From Lodderomyces elongisporus (Eukaryota; Ascomycota; Pichiomycetes; Serinales; Debaryomycetaceae), in the NCBI RefSeq assembly GCF_030384665.1, contig NC_083674.1, positions 868,001 to 932,000 on the forward strand: a stretch of DNA of 64,000 bases, in the 5' to 3' direction. Shown in pieces: positions 10,440-19,799 of the stretch. The notes beneath the pieces were generated by a model. That model was not told the DNA's origin. It worked only from the letters and a program-made list of their open reading frames with translations, and searched no databases. The translations under genes were made by a program, and so were the position numbers. Position 1 is the stretch's first letter; every line of letters begins with the position of its first letter.

Positions 10440-10982
10440 AGGATCGGGAACGAAAAGCATGAGAAGACAGAAAAGAGTGAAAAGAATGAGAAGAACGAAT
10501 GGAATGTTTCCGTGTATATCTGTGTGAGGGAGTTGGAGAAAGAAAGAACGGAATAGCTTTGTGTTTGTGTGTGTACATTATGTCGTATTTATTTTTATTT
10601 TTATTTTATTAAAGTTAGCTTCAAATAGTATTTATATTATTGTTTCACATTACTTGAATACCAGGATAAATCAAGTAAAGCCTATGATTTTGAAGTTAAA
10701 CCTGGTGATTTCTTCAAGCGTAAAGAAACATTTAAACTTATAGCTGTCCATCCACAGCAGCTGCGTTAAGCAGACTTCCCGCCCTCTATCCCGCTCTCTC
10801 TTTTCTATTTTAGAAGGAGAGGGGAGGAAAAAATAGGAAGAAAAAACAAAAAATAAAAAAATAAAAATAAAAAAAAAGAGAACCCCTTGAACAATTAAAT
10901 CACCAGATCGTATTTCATCGACACCACACTTTTACACCACCTCAAACTAAAAGTTGCGGGTTCTAAATAACAGTTCTATACG
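10440..10982. other. Intergenic region, 543 bp
   Basis: A purine-rich 3' flank (10440-10560), an AT-rich middle, and an A-rich tract (10827-10880) about 100 bp before the SND2 ATG. No gene or operator recognised. Confidence 0.5.
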
Positions 10983-11552
10983 ATGTCGTCGGCAAGCCTG
11001 AAGAAGTTGGCAGCAAGAAACAAGGCCATCTTGGATCAGCTCTTGTACATTTCAATTTTGATCAACTTGTTCACGCTTATTATCTTGTTTTATTTCAAAA
11101 GACCTCAAAAATACATCTACTATATTTTGTTCTCCATCCCAGCTATCATTCTTCAATATGTCCTAGAGAATAATGGACGTCCCAAGCTTGACCCTAAAGG
11201 TCAATTGATTAGATCCGGAGACGACATTTTGCAAAGAGGTAGCTTATTCCAATACTGTTTTGATATAATATACTTGACTTGGTTCTTTGATGTTTTGATG
11301 ATTATCTTTGGCAGCAACAAAGTGTGGTTGGGATATGCCGTGATACCCGGATTTGCCATCTATAAAATTAGTGGTTTTATTCTACCATTTTTTAAAAAAT
11401 CTGGTAATGCAAGTGTAGATGCAGATGCTAAACAAAAAGTGGAAGATGAAAATTTACGTAATGGAAGAAGAGAAGATGGATCTGGATTGAGTAAACGTCA
11501 ACAAAAATTGAAAGCAAGACAAGAGAAAGGACCAGCCACTAAGTATCGCTGA
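10983..11552 (+). CDS. SND2: SND2/ENV10 (TMEM208 family), SRP-independent ER targeting
   Basis: Snd2 acts with Snd1 and Snd3 in the SRP-independent pathway that delivers proteins with downstream transmembrane segments to the ER translocon. It has 189 residues, close to the roughly 180 usual for the family. Two hydrophobic segments sit near the N-terminus (about 20-38 and 43-61), then a conserved loop with GRPKLDPKGQLIRSGDD, and two more segments (about 92-110 and 115-136). The C-terminus is basic and ends LKARQEKGPATKYR. Codon 6 is CTG (10998-11000), which would be serine in the CUG-Ser code. It lies 369 bp upstream of SRP21 on the same strand. Confidence 0.88.
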   Translation: MSSASLKKLAARNKAILDQLLYISILINLFTLIILFYFKRPQKYIYYILFSIPAIILQYVLENNGRPKLDPKGQLIRSGDDILQRGSLFQYCFDIIYLTWFFDVLMIIFGSNKVWLGYAVIPGFAIYKISGFILPFFKKSGNASVDADAKQKVEDENLRNGRREDGSGLSKRQQKLKARQEKGPATKYR

Positions 11553-11921
11553 TTCTCAATTTGAAAAGAGAAACTTGTAATATACATGAACAAATTGTAT
11601 AGCTAGAATTATGATGTGATTCACCATTTTATTCAGGTTAGTAATCAGCATTTGAGTGTGAATATGTGTGTGTTCTTTTATTCCTGTGTATATTTCTGTG
11701 AATATTTCTGTGTATATTTCTGTGTATATTTCTGTGTACATTTTATTGTATATTCCTTAGTGTGTGCGTGAAACGTACTTTCTCTCATACTACTCAAAAT
11801 TGTCATATTTTTCTCTTTCAATTTTATCAACGAGACGGGAAAAATGCAAGAGTACACCAAAATTCAAATAACATTAGCATTGAATCAATCCAAAGGCATC
11901 CTATTTACACATAAAAAAATC
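11553..11921. other. Intergenic region, 369 bp, with a TATTTCTGTG tandem repeat
   Basis: At 11686-11740 a unit close to TATATTTCTGTG repeats about five times. It lies between the SND2 stop and the SRP21 start, so it may fall in the SND2 3' UTR or the SRP21 promoter. Confidence 0.6.
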
Positions 11922-12431
11922 ATGCCACGAATCAAGACCATAGACGAGTTTTTGGAACTCTCGATAGATTTGCTTTCCAATTTTCCATCAACAACATTCT
12001 CAATCACCTATTCAAATGTTTCAAAAAAAGACAAGACACAGAAGGAGTTGAAGCTGAACACTGCTATTGATTCTACTGTTGATTCTCAAGACAAAATATC
12101 CAAAAAACAACACACACCAGCAACACATGCTGTGACTGTGAAACTATTTGAACCACATACGGGTAAATGCTTGAAATACAAGACCATAAAGCAAAAAGAG
12201 CTAAGTCGTATCTTGAATATGTTAGGCCCACAAGGTATAAGCAACAAAGTTGGACTAGCAAGTCTAATGACAAACACAAAGTTTGAGCCACCGGTTATTG
12301 CAGCTGCTGTCGAAGACAAAGCTGATGAAAATCTTGCTAATACAACCAGTAAAGAAGGAACGCCGCTAGTTAATACGGATGAAAATACATCTGGTAAAAA
12401 GAAGAGCAAAAAGAAAAAGAAAAAGAATTGA
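11922..12431 (+). CDS. SRP21: SRP21, signal recognition particle subunit (SRP9/21 family)
   Basis: Yeast counterpart of SRP9, part of the Alu domain of the signal recognition particle that pauses elongation during cotranslational ER targeting. It has 169 residues from the ATG at 11922. The family pattern is visible: IDEFLELSIDLLSNFPSTT near the N-terminus, then VKLFEPHTGKCLKYKTIKQKELSRILNML. The C-terminus is a lysine-rich tail (KKKSKKKKKKN) typical of the yeast protein and suited to RNA binding. An upstream in-frame ATG at 11844 would add 26 residues (MQEYTKIQITLALN...). The shorter start is preferred because MPRIKTIDEF matches the usual beginning of the family. Confidence 0.85.
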   Translation: MPRIKTIDEFLELSIDLLSNFPSTTFSITYSNVSKKDKTQKELKLNTAIDSTVDSQDKISKKQHTPATHAVTVKLFEPHTGKCLKYKTIKQKELSRILNMLGPQGISNKVGLASLMTNTKFEPPVIAAAVEDKADENLANTTSKEGTPLVNTDENTSGKKKSKKKKKKN

Positions 12432-12630
12432 CTCCTTAATATATTATTATGAAATTATACTACTATTATAGATGAACAATTAAGCCTATTCTGTGTTACT
12501 CCTCCTCTCTATCTTTCTCCAACTCTCTCGCCTTCTGCCTTTCTGTCTTCTGCCAGTTACCTTCTGCGTGTGAACTGATTCTCCTCCTGCCCTTTAAGTG
12601 CTTCTCCTTACCAACCCTAAATTAACTAAA

Positions 12631-13989
12631 TTATCTGAAGAATCCTCTTAACTTCGCAAAAATACCCTCCCGTTTACCACTATCTTGTCTTTCAAGCTGT
12701 GCAGGTCTGTGTACATACGACCCAGGCATTCCCTCTACTCCCGGTCTTTTTTGCTGTTGTGATGGTGATGAGGTTGTGGTTGAAGAGGTTGTTGAAGTTG
12801 ATGCTTGGGTCCTTTGTGCAGAAGTAGTGTTGTCTGTGATGGTAGATTTTTGGGGTGTATCTGTCAGAGTCTTTGGATTAGCAGATGGCTCTTTTGTAGA
12901 TTCTTGTGCAATATCCAATGTGGATTCCGATAGTTGCGATTCCAAGACCGGTTTGCCAGGCTTTGCAACCTTTTTTGGCTCCTTCGAGTTTTGTACTGAC
13001 TCAGTATTAAACGCTGGGTCCAAAGTTGACTCTTCTCTAGCAGCATCGTGCTTGATTTCGTCTGCATCGAGGCTAGTAAACTGGGACTTGCTTTCATCTG
13101 CGCTAGATTTTGGGTCAAGTTGCTCATAGTCAGATGAAAGTGGTGGGCTAGAAACCGCTGCAAATGAGGAGTTTGGAGATGCGGCATCTTTCTTATTGGT
13201 CTCTGCTACTTTACCAAATTGGTTCTTTGGTGTTTCCTCGTGAATATTCAACTTCGAAGTTTCCTCAACCAAGTCCGAAGTATCCTTGTTTGTCTGCTCT
13301 GCCGACTTTGATTTTGACTTTGCCTTTGCCTTTGCCTTTGAATCCAACTTAGCGTCCTCTCCAGTTTCATTAATGGGTATAGCAGCATCTGCAAAAGCAT
13401 TCGCATCTTGAGTTGGGGTTGTTGAATCTTGACGAGCAGTAAACTTATCTGGCAAAACCTTTGCTGCAGCCGCAGCTGCCGCCAAAGAAGCAGCAGCATA
13501 AGCTTCACCGCCTTCTTGTTGTTGTTGTTGATGTTCTTCTTCTTCTTCTTCTTCTTCATTTTGTTGTTTTTGTTTCTGTTGGTTGGTGGTGATGGTTTTT
13601 GAAGAATCTGTCTTTGTTGGTTTGTTTTCGGTTGTTATTCCAGTTTCTAAATTTGAGGATGTTTTTTCGCTTAAACCTACGCCTGTACCTGTAGTTGATC
13701 TTGGTTCTTTCTTTTCCTCAATTGATTCAAATTCATCAGCATAAACAATGTTGTTATTGTTACCGTGTTCGTCGGTGACAACTTTATAATCGTCCGACGT
13801 GATCCATTGAGTGCCATTAACAACAAATTTAAACTCAATATCTTTCTTCTCTTGTACAATAACTTTGAATCCGTTCGCAATTGAGGGGCCATCTAAGGAT
13901 GGTATGCTCAATTTCCAATCATCAAAAGTTCCTGTAACTTGAACTGATGCAGCATCCCTTGTGGGAGATTTAAGTATAATTTGATACAT
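12631..13989 (-). CDS. MDG1: MDG1/CRP1-like protein with N-terminal AMPK/CBM48-type glycogen-binding-like domain
   Basis: Relatives are Mdg1 (linked to G-protein signalling in the mating pathway) and Crp1 (reported to bind cruciform DNA) of S. cerevisiae. The start is the ATG at 13987-13989, giving 452 residues; the frame upstream of it has no ATG and runs through a CA repeat. Residues 1-85 form the domain: YQIILKSPTRDAASVQVTGTFDDW, then IEFKFVVNGTQWITSDDYKV and NNNNIVYADEF. The rest is low complexity: a Gln/Glu run, an Ala run near 13460-13490, Lys/Ala repeats and Ser/Thr-rich stretches. A conserved-looking C-terminal end closes with FAKLRGFFR. Whether it binds carbohydrate is unknown. It converges with SRP21 across a 199-bp gap. 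Confidence 0.8.
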   Translation of the reverse strand: MYQIILKSPTRDAASVQVTGTFDDWKLSIPSLDGPSIANGFKVIVQEKKDIEFKFVVNGTQWITSDDYKVVTDEHGNNNNIVYADEFESIEEKKEPRSTTGTGVGLSEKTSSNLETGITTENKPTKTDSSKTITTNQQKQKQQNEEEEEEEEHQQQQQEGGEAYAAASLAAAAAAAKVLPDKFTARQDSTTPTQDANAFADAAIPINETGEDAKLDSKAKAKAKSKSKSAEQTNKDTSDLVEETSKLNIHEETPKNQFGKVAETNKKDAASPNSSFAAVSSPPLSSDYEQLDPKSSADESKSQFTSLDADEIKHDAAREESTLDPAFNTESVQNSKEPKKVAKPGKPVLESQLSESTLDIAQESTKEPSANPKTLTDTPQKSTITDNTTSAQRTQASTSTTSSTTTSSPSQQQKRPGVEGMPGSYVHRPAQLERQDSGKREGIFAKLRGFFR

Positions 13990-14621
13990 TTCTCTCACGC
14001 AACAACACACACACACAGACACACGCAGTCTATCTATCTATCTATTCTTTGTGGTTTATGATATATATTTTTTTTTATCTTTCGTTTTCTCTTTGTTAAA
14101 GCAACGGAGCAGGATAAAGTAAATCTCTTATGTTCCGTCTATATTCAAATTGAAAGAGATAGATGGTACTAATTATCTAGTCGTTGAAGCTATTAAATTT
14201 GTGGTGGTGGACGAGGTGTAGGTGTTGGTGATGGAAATAATTTTGGTTGTAAATTTAAAATTGGGATTTTGTGTATTGTAAGTATTGTAAGAGCAAACTG
14301 ATCTAGAGATAAGGAAAGTGGAAATTCGAATAATAAAAAAAAAAGAAAAAAAAAATAAAGAAGGGGGGGCAGGGGGTGATTTAGAGTATCGTGCTGTTGC
14401 TATATTAGATAAACATACAAACCAGATTAAATCAGATCATAACCACCACAATTTGATTATTACACTTCTTCTTTCTCTATTAATTACATGTCTATATTGA
14501 ACAAATGAGGAAGAAGAAAAGAGCTTCTAATAAAGAGGACGTGATTCAAGCTCAAGGCTTTTTTTTTTCCAATCATCGCCAGCTCCCTTAGACTCACCTA
14601 GCCCTGCAAATGATACGTTTC
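13990..14621. other. Intergenic region up to the retrotransposon insertion
   Basis: Holds a CA/TCTA microsatellite beside the MDG1-like ATG, AT-rich DNA and a short A/G-rich tract (14335-14375). Before the insertion it was continuous with 23286-24294. Confidence 0.6.
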
Positions 14622-14626
14622 ACACT
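14622..14626. other. Target-site duplication (left copy), ACACT
   Basis: The five bases ACACT directly before the left LTR are repeated directly after the right LTR (23281-23285). Confidence 0.92.
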
Positions 14627-15080
14627 TGTCGCATAGCACTGTCACAAGTAACAAGTGTACGACTGCTGAGCATCGGTTTGAGCTGGTAGCTCACCGATAC
14701 CAGCGGTTTGAGTTCGTGACTTGATAGGCTATATTCCAACTAAGTGTAATTGTCAATGATCGCACCTATAAAGGTCTCAATGCTCATAAGTTAAGAGAGT
14801 AAATTGTCTCATACAAAGTCACTAGTAAGGAGAATCGTGAGAGTATACACTCTGCACGTTCACCTAGTGATTTGTGTTCAATGTAGTTGACCGTATAAAA
14901 TCTATATTTTACCGATATTTCTATATAATAGTGATAAGTTAATTTTACCACTTCTCGTTCCTATTTATATAAACTCATCTTGTTTGAAGTTTCAAGTTTC
15001 CTATGTCGTGCAATATTCTCCAAATATTCACTTAGCGGAAACGAGGGCACAGAGCGTCCAATGTGTGTCGCACTGTGACA
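14627..15080 (-). repeat. 3' LTR (454 bp)
   Basis: On the + strand it runs from TGTCGCATAG to CACTGTGACA, with TG/CA ends on both strands. It contains a nested hairpin at 14672-14698. It appears identical to the other LTR. Confidence 0.95.
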
Positions 15081-15094
15081 TCCTCCCCCCCTTC
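15081..15094 (-). other. Polypurine tract next to the 3' LTR
   Basis: In the element's sense it reads GAAGGGGGGGAGGA and abuts the LTR, the expected primer site for plus-strand DNA synthesis. A second, similar tract (CAGGGGGGGAGG in sense) lies at 15192-15203, just after the pol stop. Confidence 0.85.
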
Positions 15095-15215
15095 AGAGTC
15101 TGAATGAGCGATACGGCCTTATTTTCATTGCATTTCGGAAAAAATTGATTTGAGGTAAAATAACTGTACAAATTGATGATAACCGTTGTGGCCTCCCCCC
15201 CTGCAAAGTAGAAAA

Positions 15216-18200
15216 TCATTTTGTAGTACTAAGCGGAGCGGCAACAAACGGTTTCAACATCTCCCTAGTATACTGACGTTTCATGGGAATGCCTTGGAGG
15301 TTACTAAGATAGTAAATCCTCGACAGCACCTTCCGGACAACGAAAGGACCCGACCAATTCAAGCCCATCTTGTTGGTAGCAGCATCGTAAACTAAGACTA
15401 AGTCTCCTTTCTTGATCGGTACATTAGTGTCATAACGTTTGTCAAAAACTTCCTTCTGATGATCCCGATCGCGGCGTTGAGTTTCCTTAGCAGAGTCTTC
15501 CTGTTGTTTACGGAAATAAAACTGACCAACGCGGAACTTGAATAGTTCGTCCTCCGTGTATTGTTGTATATCAGATGGTGTTTGCATCAATGATTGGAGC
15601 AGATTATTACCTTCAAATCCAAAAACCAAGTATTGTGGTGTGAATCCCGTACGTTTACGAACCGTAGTACGATCCACCCACAATGCAGCATTCAAAACTT
15701 TGCTCAAATTCTTATTCTCTGGAACCAGTTTGATGAATCTGATAAGTCGTTTGTGCGACGCTTCGATCATCCCATTCCCCTGCGGATGGTACGGTACAGA
15801 ATAAGATGGAGAAATGCCATAATTTGAGAGCAATTGCTGGAGGACCTCATTGTGAAATTCACGACCATTGTCGGTTTTCAAAACACTAAAGGTTCCTACA
15901 CGAGCAATAAAGTTTGAATAAATAAAGTCGGCTACTGCCTCTGCAGTAACCTTTGGTAAAACCTGAGCTTCGGGCCATCCCAGAAATTCGTCACGTGCAA
16001 CGACAACAGTAGCGTCACGGAGCTTAACGCAGTCACAGACGATTGTATGAAACATACCAGCCGGGTAGTTCAAGTACAATGGATCCCGCTGCCTAGTTGC
16101 AGGTTGGTCCTTTTGACAATAAACACACCGTTTGATATAGTCGGCAAGTCTGCGATAGAGGTTCGGAATGTAGAATCCAGTATTTATTAGATTGAACGTA
16201 GTCTCAACTCCTGGGTGACCACGATCTCTATGAGCAAGATTGAATATGTGTTCAACCTGATTGTTCTCATAAACGACGCGTCGAGTGTATGAACCGGTCC
16301 GACCTAACTTGTAAAGGATTCCATCATGTAAATAGAACTCTAGTGCGCGGTTGATGAAACGTCTGGCGTCAGCAGGTGCGTTGTGCGAAACGGGAATGGT
16401 ACGTGCCTCAAGGTACTTTCTAAGCGCTTGAAGTGGGATCTTCTTATAACTGTTATTAGGCTCAGCTTCAATGGTAACAACATTAACTTCTGCTAGTACT
16501 TTAGGATCCAACTTCGCCCTAAACTCGGCAATAGCTTCTCTGACCTCATAATGATCAGTCTGCGGAGTAGACGTGTGGCATCGGCTAAGAGCATCGGCAA
16601 TGATGTTTTTCAGTCCATCAATGTGATGGATCTGATAGTTGAAGGTCCTGATGAAGTTCAACCATTTGTAAACCCGATTTACAAAGTGTGAATTATCGAG
16701 TGGTTTATTCATCACAAGGACAAGAGCTTTGTTGTCACAGTACAAATGAATGACCCCAGTAAATCCAAACAAGAGTGGATGGATTGCATCAAACGTCTTA
16801 TAAATACTGAAAAGTTCCTTTTCGTAAATAGTATAGTTCTTTTCAGAACCATGGAACTTTCCAGAATAGCACAGGACTAGTTTCGATTCTCCAGCCGCAT
16901 TGGTGTTTTGCAACACACCACCCCAAGAGTCTGTCGAAGCATCAGTGTGGACAGTAATGAGGTCCTTAAAATTAAGGGGTTGGAGAATCGGTTGGTTGGT
17001 TAGTACTGTGATGATTTGGTGGAAAAACCGCTTAGTTGTAGGATCCCAATGAATCTGATGCTTGGGTTCCTTCCTTGCTTGATTGACTAAGTTGTAGAGG
17101 GGAGCAGTCAACTCAGCATGCCCTACAATCAACTGTCGGTAATAATTGACCAAGCCAAGGAAACTTTCTAGCTGTTTGACCGTGTTAGGGAGTGGGTAAT
17201 TCAATAATGCATCCACTTGACCCCTAATTAACGTTTTCCCTGCAGGTGAAATATGGTATCCAAGAAAATCACATTCAGGTACAGCGATCTTTAACTTCGC
17301 AGGGTTAATCTTCAAGCCAGCATTGGTTAGAAGACGGAACACTTCGACAATCTTATCTAGGTGTTCTCGAACCAGTGAGTCGGTAAGTTCATCTACTTTG
17401 GGACCCACGATGGCAATGTCGTCAATAAAACACATCACATCCTTCGCAACTGGGCTCAAAATCTTTTGTAAGATAGAACTAAACTCACTTACTGAATTGA
17501 TATATCCTTGAGGAAGGACAGCATACTTCAACAAACCTAACGGGCTGTTAAAACTGGTAACATCGCTAGTAGCAGCATCCAATGGTATTTGAAAATACGC
17601 ATTCTGCACATCAATAGTACTTATAAACCAACAACCACTAATCTCTGTAGTGAGATCATCCACGGAGAGTGGGTGACCCCCTTCCAACTCCACATTTTTG
17701 TTGAGTTCCCGAAGGTCAATCAACAATCGATGCCTTCCATCCTTCTTACTTATGAGAAACCATGGGTTCCGATAAGTCGCATCACTATAGACCAATTGCC
17801 CCTGTCGTATCATTTCTTGGAGAATCTCTACTGCAGCGGTACGTTTAGATCCTAATGGGATCGATTTCATCCGCCAGTGAACATTCGGATCTCGCAAGTT
17901 GATACGAACGGGAGGGTGTATTTCAGGCTTAAGTCTGCCAGGGTCTCCACCTTTAATGTAGAAGACATCAGACACCTCAGCACATTGGTCCACGAAATAC
18001 CGAATATCATCTTCGCTCGCCCTAGACCCGGTAAATGCAGGTCGAAGCATCTCTGAAAGGGGAGGAATGACGACGGTTTGACTCACTTGGACAGTTGGAA
18101 ATGAATCGATGTGGTAGTTAGAATCCCCATCGTAACGAATAGGGAATTTATGAATGTTGCCATTCGCGCGGAAACGTAACTCTCGTTTATCACCATCATC

Positions 18201-19799
18201 AGTAAACCCAATGGAGAGTTTGTGCGCATCTTGGAATGGCAACCCGAGTAGTACCTGACCAACAGGAATTTGCTCGTGCAAATAGAGGATTGCAGGTAAG
18301 GAGATGAAATGGACAGTAACATCTAAAAACACTCCCTGAGTAATTGCTTTGGTGTCATTATTAACACCTTGAACAAATACTGGCTGGCTCAAGGGAAAAG
18401 GCTTAATTGGTAACCCTTTTAGTGTTTGCGGGTTGATCAAACTCAACTGGGCCGCGGTGTCGTATTTCATTTCTATCCTACGGCCATGTATGGATGCGGG
18501 GAAACAGAGTAGTTCTTGAGTGACCCCTGGTTGGTGGTAGCCTGTCGAAGTGGTCGTCAGATTTACTTCAGTAACAACTGGTTTCTTCTTGAACTTGGCA
18601 ATACCATCCTTAAGGGCTTTCTGCAAAACATCTCTGTCAACCAACATAGCTTTAGTACTTTCTCTCATCATGGCTCGAGCATCATCGTGCATTCCCAAAT
18701 ACTTCGAAAGATCCATAAACACGAAGAAGTTATGTTTCATGGCATCTTTGAATGCAGCCTGTTTGTCTAGTATGGTCAATTTACTAGTACGTACTCGGCG
18801 CTGACTTTTCCGCTGTGGATCAGTGGAATCGTCAGCAAGGTGGTGTGGTTGGTCGGACGTTGCACTTAATTTGGCAAGCTCATCTAGCTGATTCTCTCTC
18901 AAGATGTCTTCGACACTAAAGAGTTTAATTGAATCGTCAGCCACTGGGGAGTCAACTCCATCATCAGCGGTAGCATTTGCCTGTTCCTCATTAAGTGGTT
19001 CATTAACAACAACGTCAGATTTCACCTTAGGCACTTCTTCTTGAGGGTGACTCATCATGTTTCCATTCTCCTGTGGCGTAGAAGTCTGTTCAATTCCTTT
19101 TCCTTCGGATAGGAATAACTTTAACTCTTCATCAGGATCTACGGTGTCCTCCATGGCTAGGTTTTCTAATTCCCTATCCATTGTCAGTGCGGAGGGTTCG
19201 AACCGAATACCAGCCGAGCTAGGTTCTTCATACTCGTAGTCTGGGTCTACGTCTATGTTTTCATCTGGAAACTGGAGTTCCAGGAATGGTAAATGTGAGT
19301 CATAGGGTGGAGACTGCTCTCCGATCGGCGGGGACTCAGTGTCTAATTCCCGTCGGGACTCCTGCATAGATTGCTCTGTTACAGGGCTAGGTGCGCTTTC
19401 ACGCTCCACTCTCTCCATCTCCTGCCGTTGTCTAACTGCTGCATTGAGTTGCTGTTTCACCTTATCAGCCTTCAACTTATTGTGAGCATCTTTTCGCGAG
19501 CTAGGGAGATGGGCTTTCTTCGCAGTCCAATCCTTCACTACCTTCTTAGCAGATTGAGCATTGGCTGCGTGCACCAAGTAAACCGGGACGTCATCAATCA
19601 TGATGGGTCCGGGTTTAATCACTTCATCTATTGAATCAGACATTATATGAGAATTAGATTGCATCACTTCTGTCGGTAATCGTTCGTGGTGGGTATTTTC
19701 TCTAGAGTTACTAGTGACTGTACTCTTAGGAATAACCTCTACCTCCATAACTTGTGCTGCCTTGGACTTACTTTGTTGGGGGCGTGCGATGCCTCGCAT
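15216..19799 (-). CDS. Pol polyprotein: long acidic N-region, protease, RT, RNase H, integrase
   Basis: Polyprotein for proteolysis, reverse transcription and integration; 1,527 codons from the first ATG of the frame. Residues 1 to about 425 are acidic and polar with no recognised domain. Protease: YDTAAQLSLI with Asp447. RT: FLISKKDGRHRLLIDL, LPQGYINS and active-site FIDDIAI (Asp793, Asp794). RNase H: HTDAS (Asp953), YEKEL, YCDNKAL and IIADALSR. Integrase: HRDRGH with CVYC zinc motif, then Asp1256, Asp1310 and Glu1346, a D,D-35-E triad. A GPY/F-like module (WSGPFVVRKVL) is near the end. The frame is +1 relative to gag and overlaps its end by 32 bp, so it is probably made by programmed frameshifting. 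Confidence 0.95.
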   Translation of the reverse strand: MRGIARPQQSKSKAAQVMEVEVIPKSTVTSNSRENTHHERLPTEVMQSNSHIMSDSIDEVIKPGPIMIDDVPVYLVHAANAQSAKKVVKDWTAKKAHLPSSRKDAHNKLKADKVKQQLNAAVRQRQEMERVERESAPSPVTEQSMQESRRELDTESPPIGEQSPPYDSHLPFLELQFPDENIDVDPDYEYEEPSSAGIRFEPSALTMDRELENLAMEDTVDPDEELKLFLSEGKGIEQTSTPQENGNMMSHPQEEVPKVKSDVVVNEPLNEEQANATADDGVDSPVADDSIKLFSVEDILRENQLDELAKLSATSDQPHHLADDSTDPQRKSQRRVRTSKLTILDKQAAFKDAMKHNFFVFMDLSKYLGMHDDARAMMRESTKAMLVDRDVLQKALKDGIAKFKKKPVVTEVNLTTTSTGYHQPGVTQELLCFPASIHGRRIEMKYDTAAQLSLINPQTLKGLPIKPFPLSQPVFVQGVNNDTKAITQGVFLDVTVHFISLPAILYLHEQIPVGQVLLGLPFQDAHKLSIGFTDDGDKRELRFRANGNIHKFPIRYDGDSNYHIDSFPTVQVSQTVVIPPLSEMLRPAFTGSRASEDDIRYFVDQCAEVSDVFYIKGGDPGRLKPEIHPPVRINLRDPNVHWRMKSIPLGSKRTAAVEILQEMIRQGQLVYSDATYRNPWFLISKKDGRHRLLIDLRELNKNVELEGGHPLSVDDLTTEISGCWFISTIDVQNAYFQIPLDAATSDVTSFNSPLGLLKYAVLPQGYINSVSEFSSILQKILSPVAKDVMCFIDDIAIVGPKVDELTDSLVREHLDKIVEVFRLLTNAGLKINPAKLKIAVPECDFLGYHISPAGKTLIRGQVDALLNYPLPNTVKQLESFLGLVNYYRQLIVGHAELTAPLYNLVNQARKEPKHQIHWDPTTKRFFHQIITVLTNQPILQPLNFKDLITVHTDASTDSWGGVLQNTNAAGESKLVLCYSGKFHGSEKNYTIYEKELFSIYKTFDAIHPLLFGFTGVIHLYCDNKALVLVMNKPLDNSHFVNRVYKWLNFIRTFNYQIHHIDGLKNIIADALSRCHTSTPQTDHYEVREAIAEFRAKLDPKVLAEVNVVTIEAEPNNSYKKIPLQALRKYLEARTIPVSHNAPADARRFINRALEFYLHDGILYKLGRTGSYTRRVVYENNQVEHIFNLAHRDRGHPGVETTFNLINTGFYIPNLYRRLADYIKRCVYCQKDQPATRQRDPLYLNYPAGMFHTIVCDCVKLRDATVVVARDEFLGWPEAQVLPKVTAEAVADFIYSNFIARVGTFSVLKTDNGREFHNEVLQQLLSNYGISPSYSVPYHPQGNGMIEASHKRLIRFIKLVPENKNLSKVLNAALWVDRTTVRKRTGFTPQYLVFGFEGNNLLQSLMQTPSDIQQYTEDELFKFRVGQFYFRKQQEDSAKETQRRDRDHQKEVFDKRYDTNVPIKKGDLVLVYDAATNKMGLNWSGPFVVRKVLSRIYYLSNLQGIPMKRQYTREMLKPFVAAPLSTTK

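Noticed and set aside
13990..14022. Upstream extension of the MDG1-like protein (MSVCVCCCVRE)
   Set aside because: It comes from translating a CA microsatellite and does not begin with ATG.
19195..19204. GGTTCGAACC resembling a tRNA B box
   Set aside because: It lies inside the open pol frame and no A box or cloverleaf can be formed around it. I found no tRNA gene in the window.
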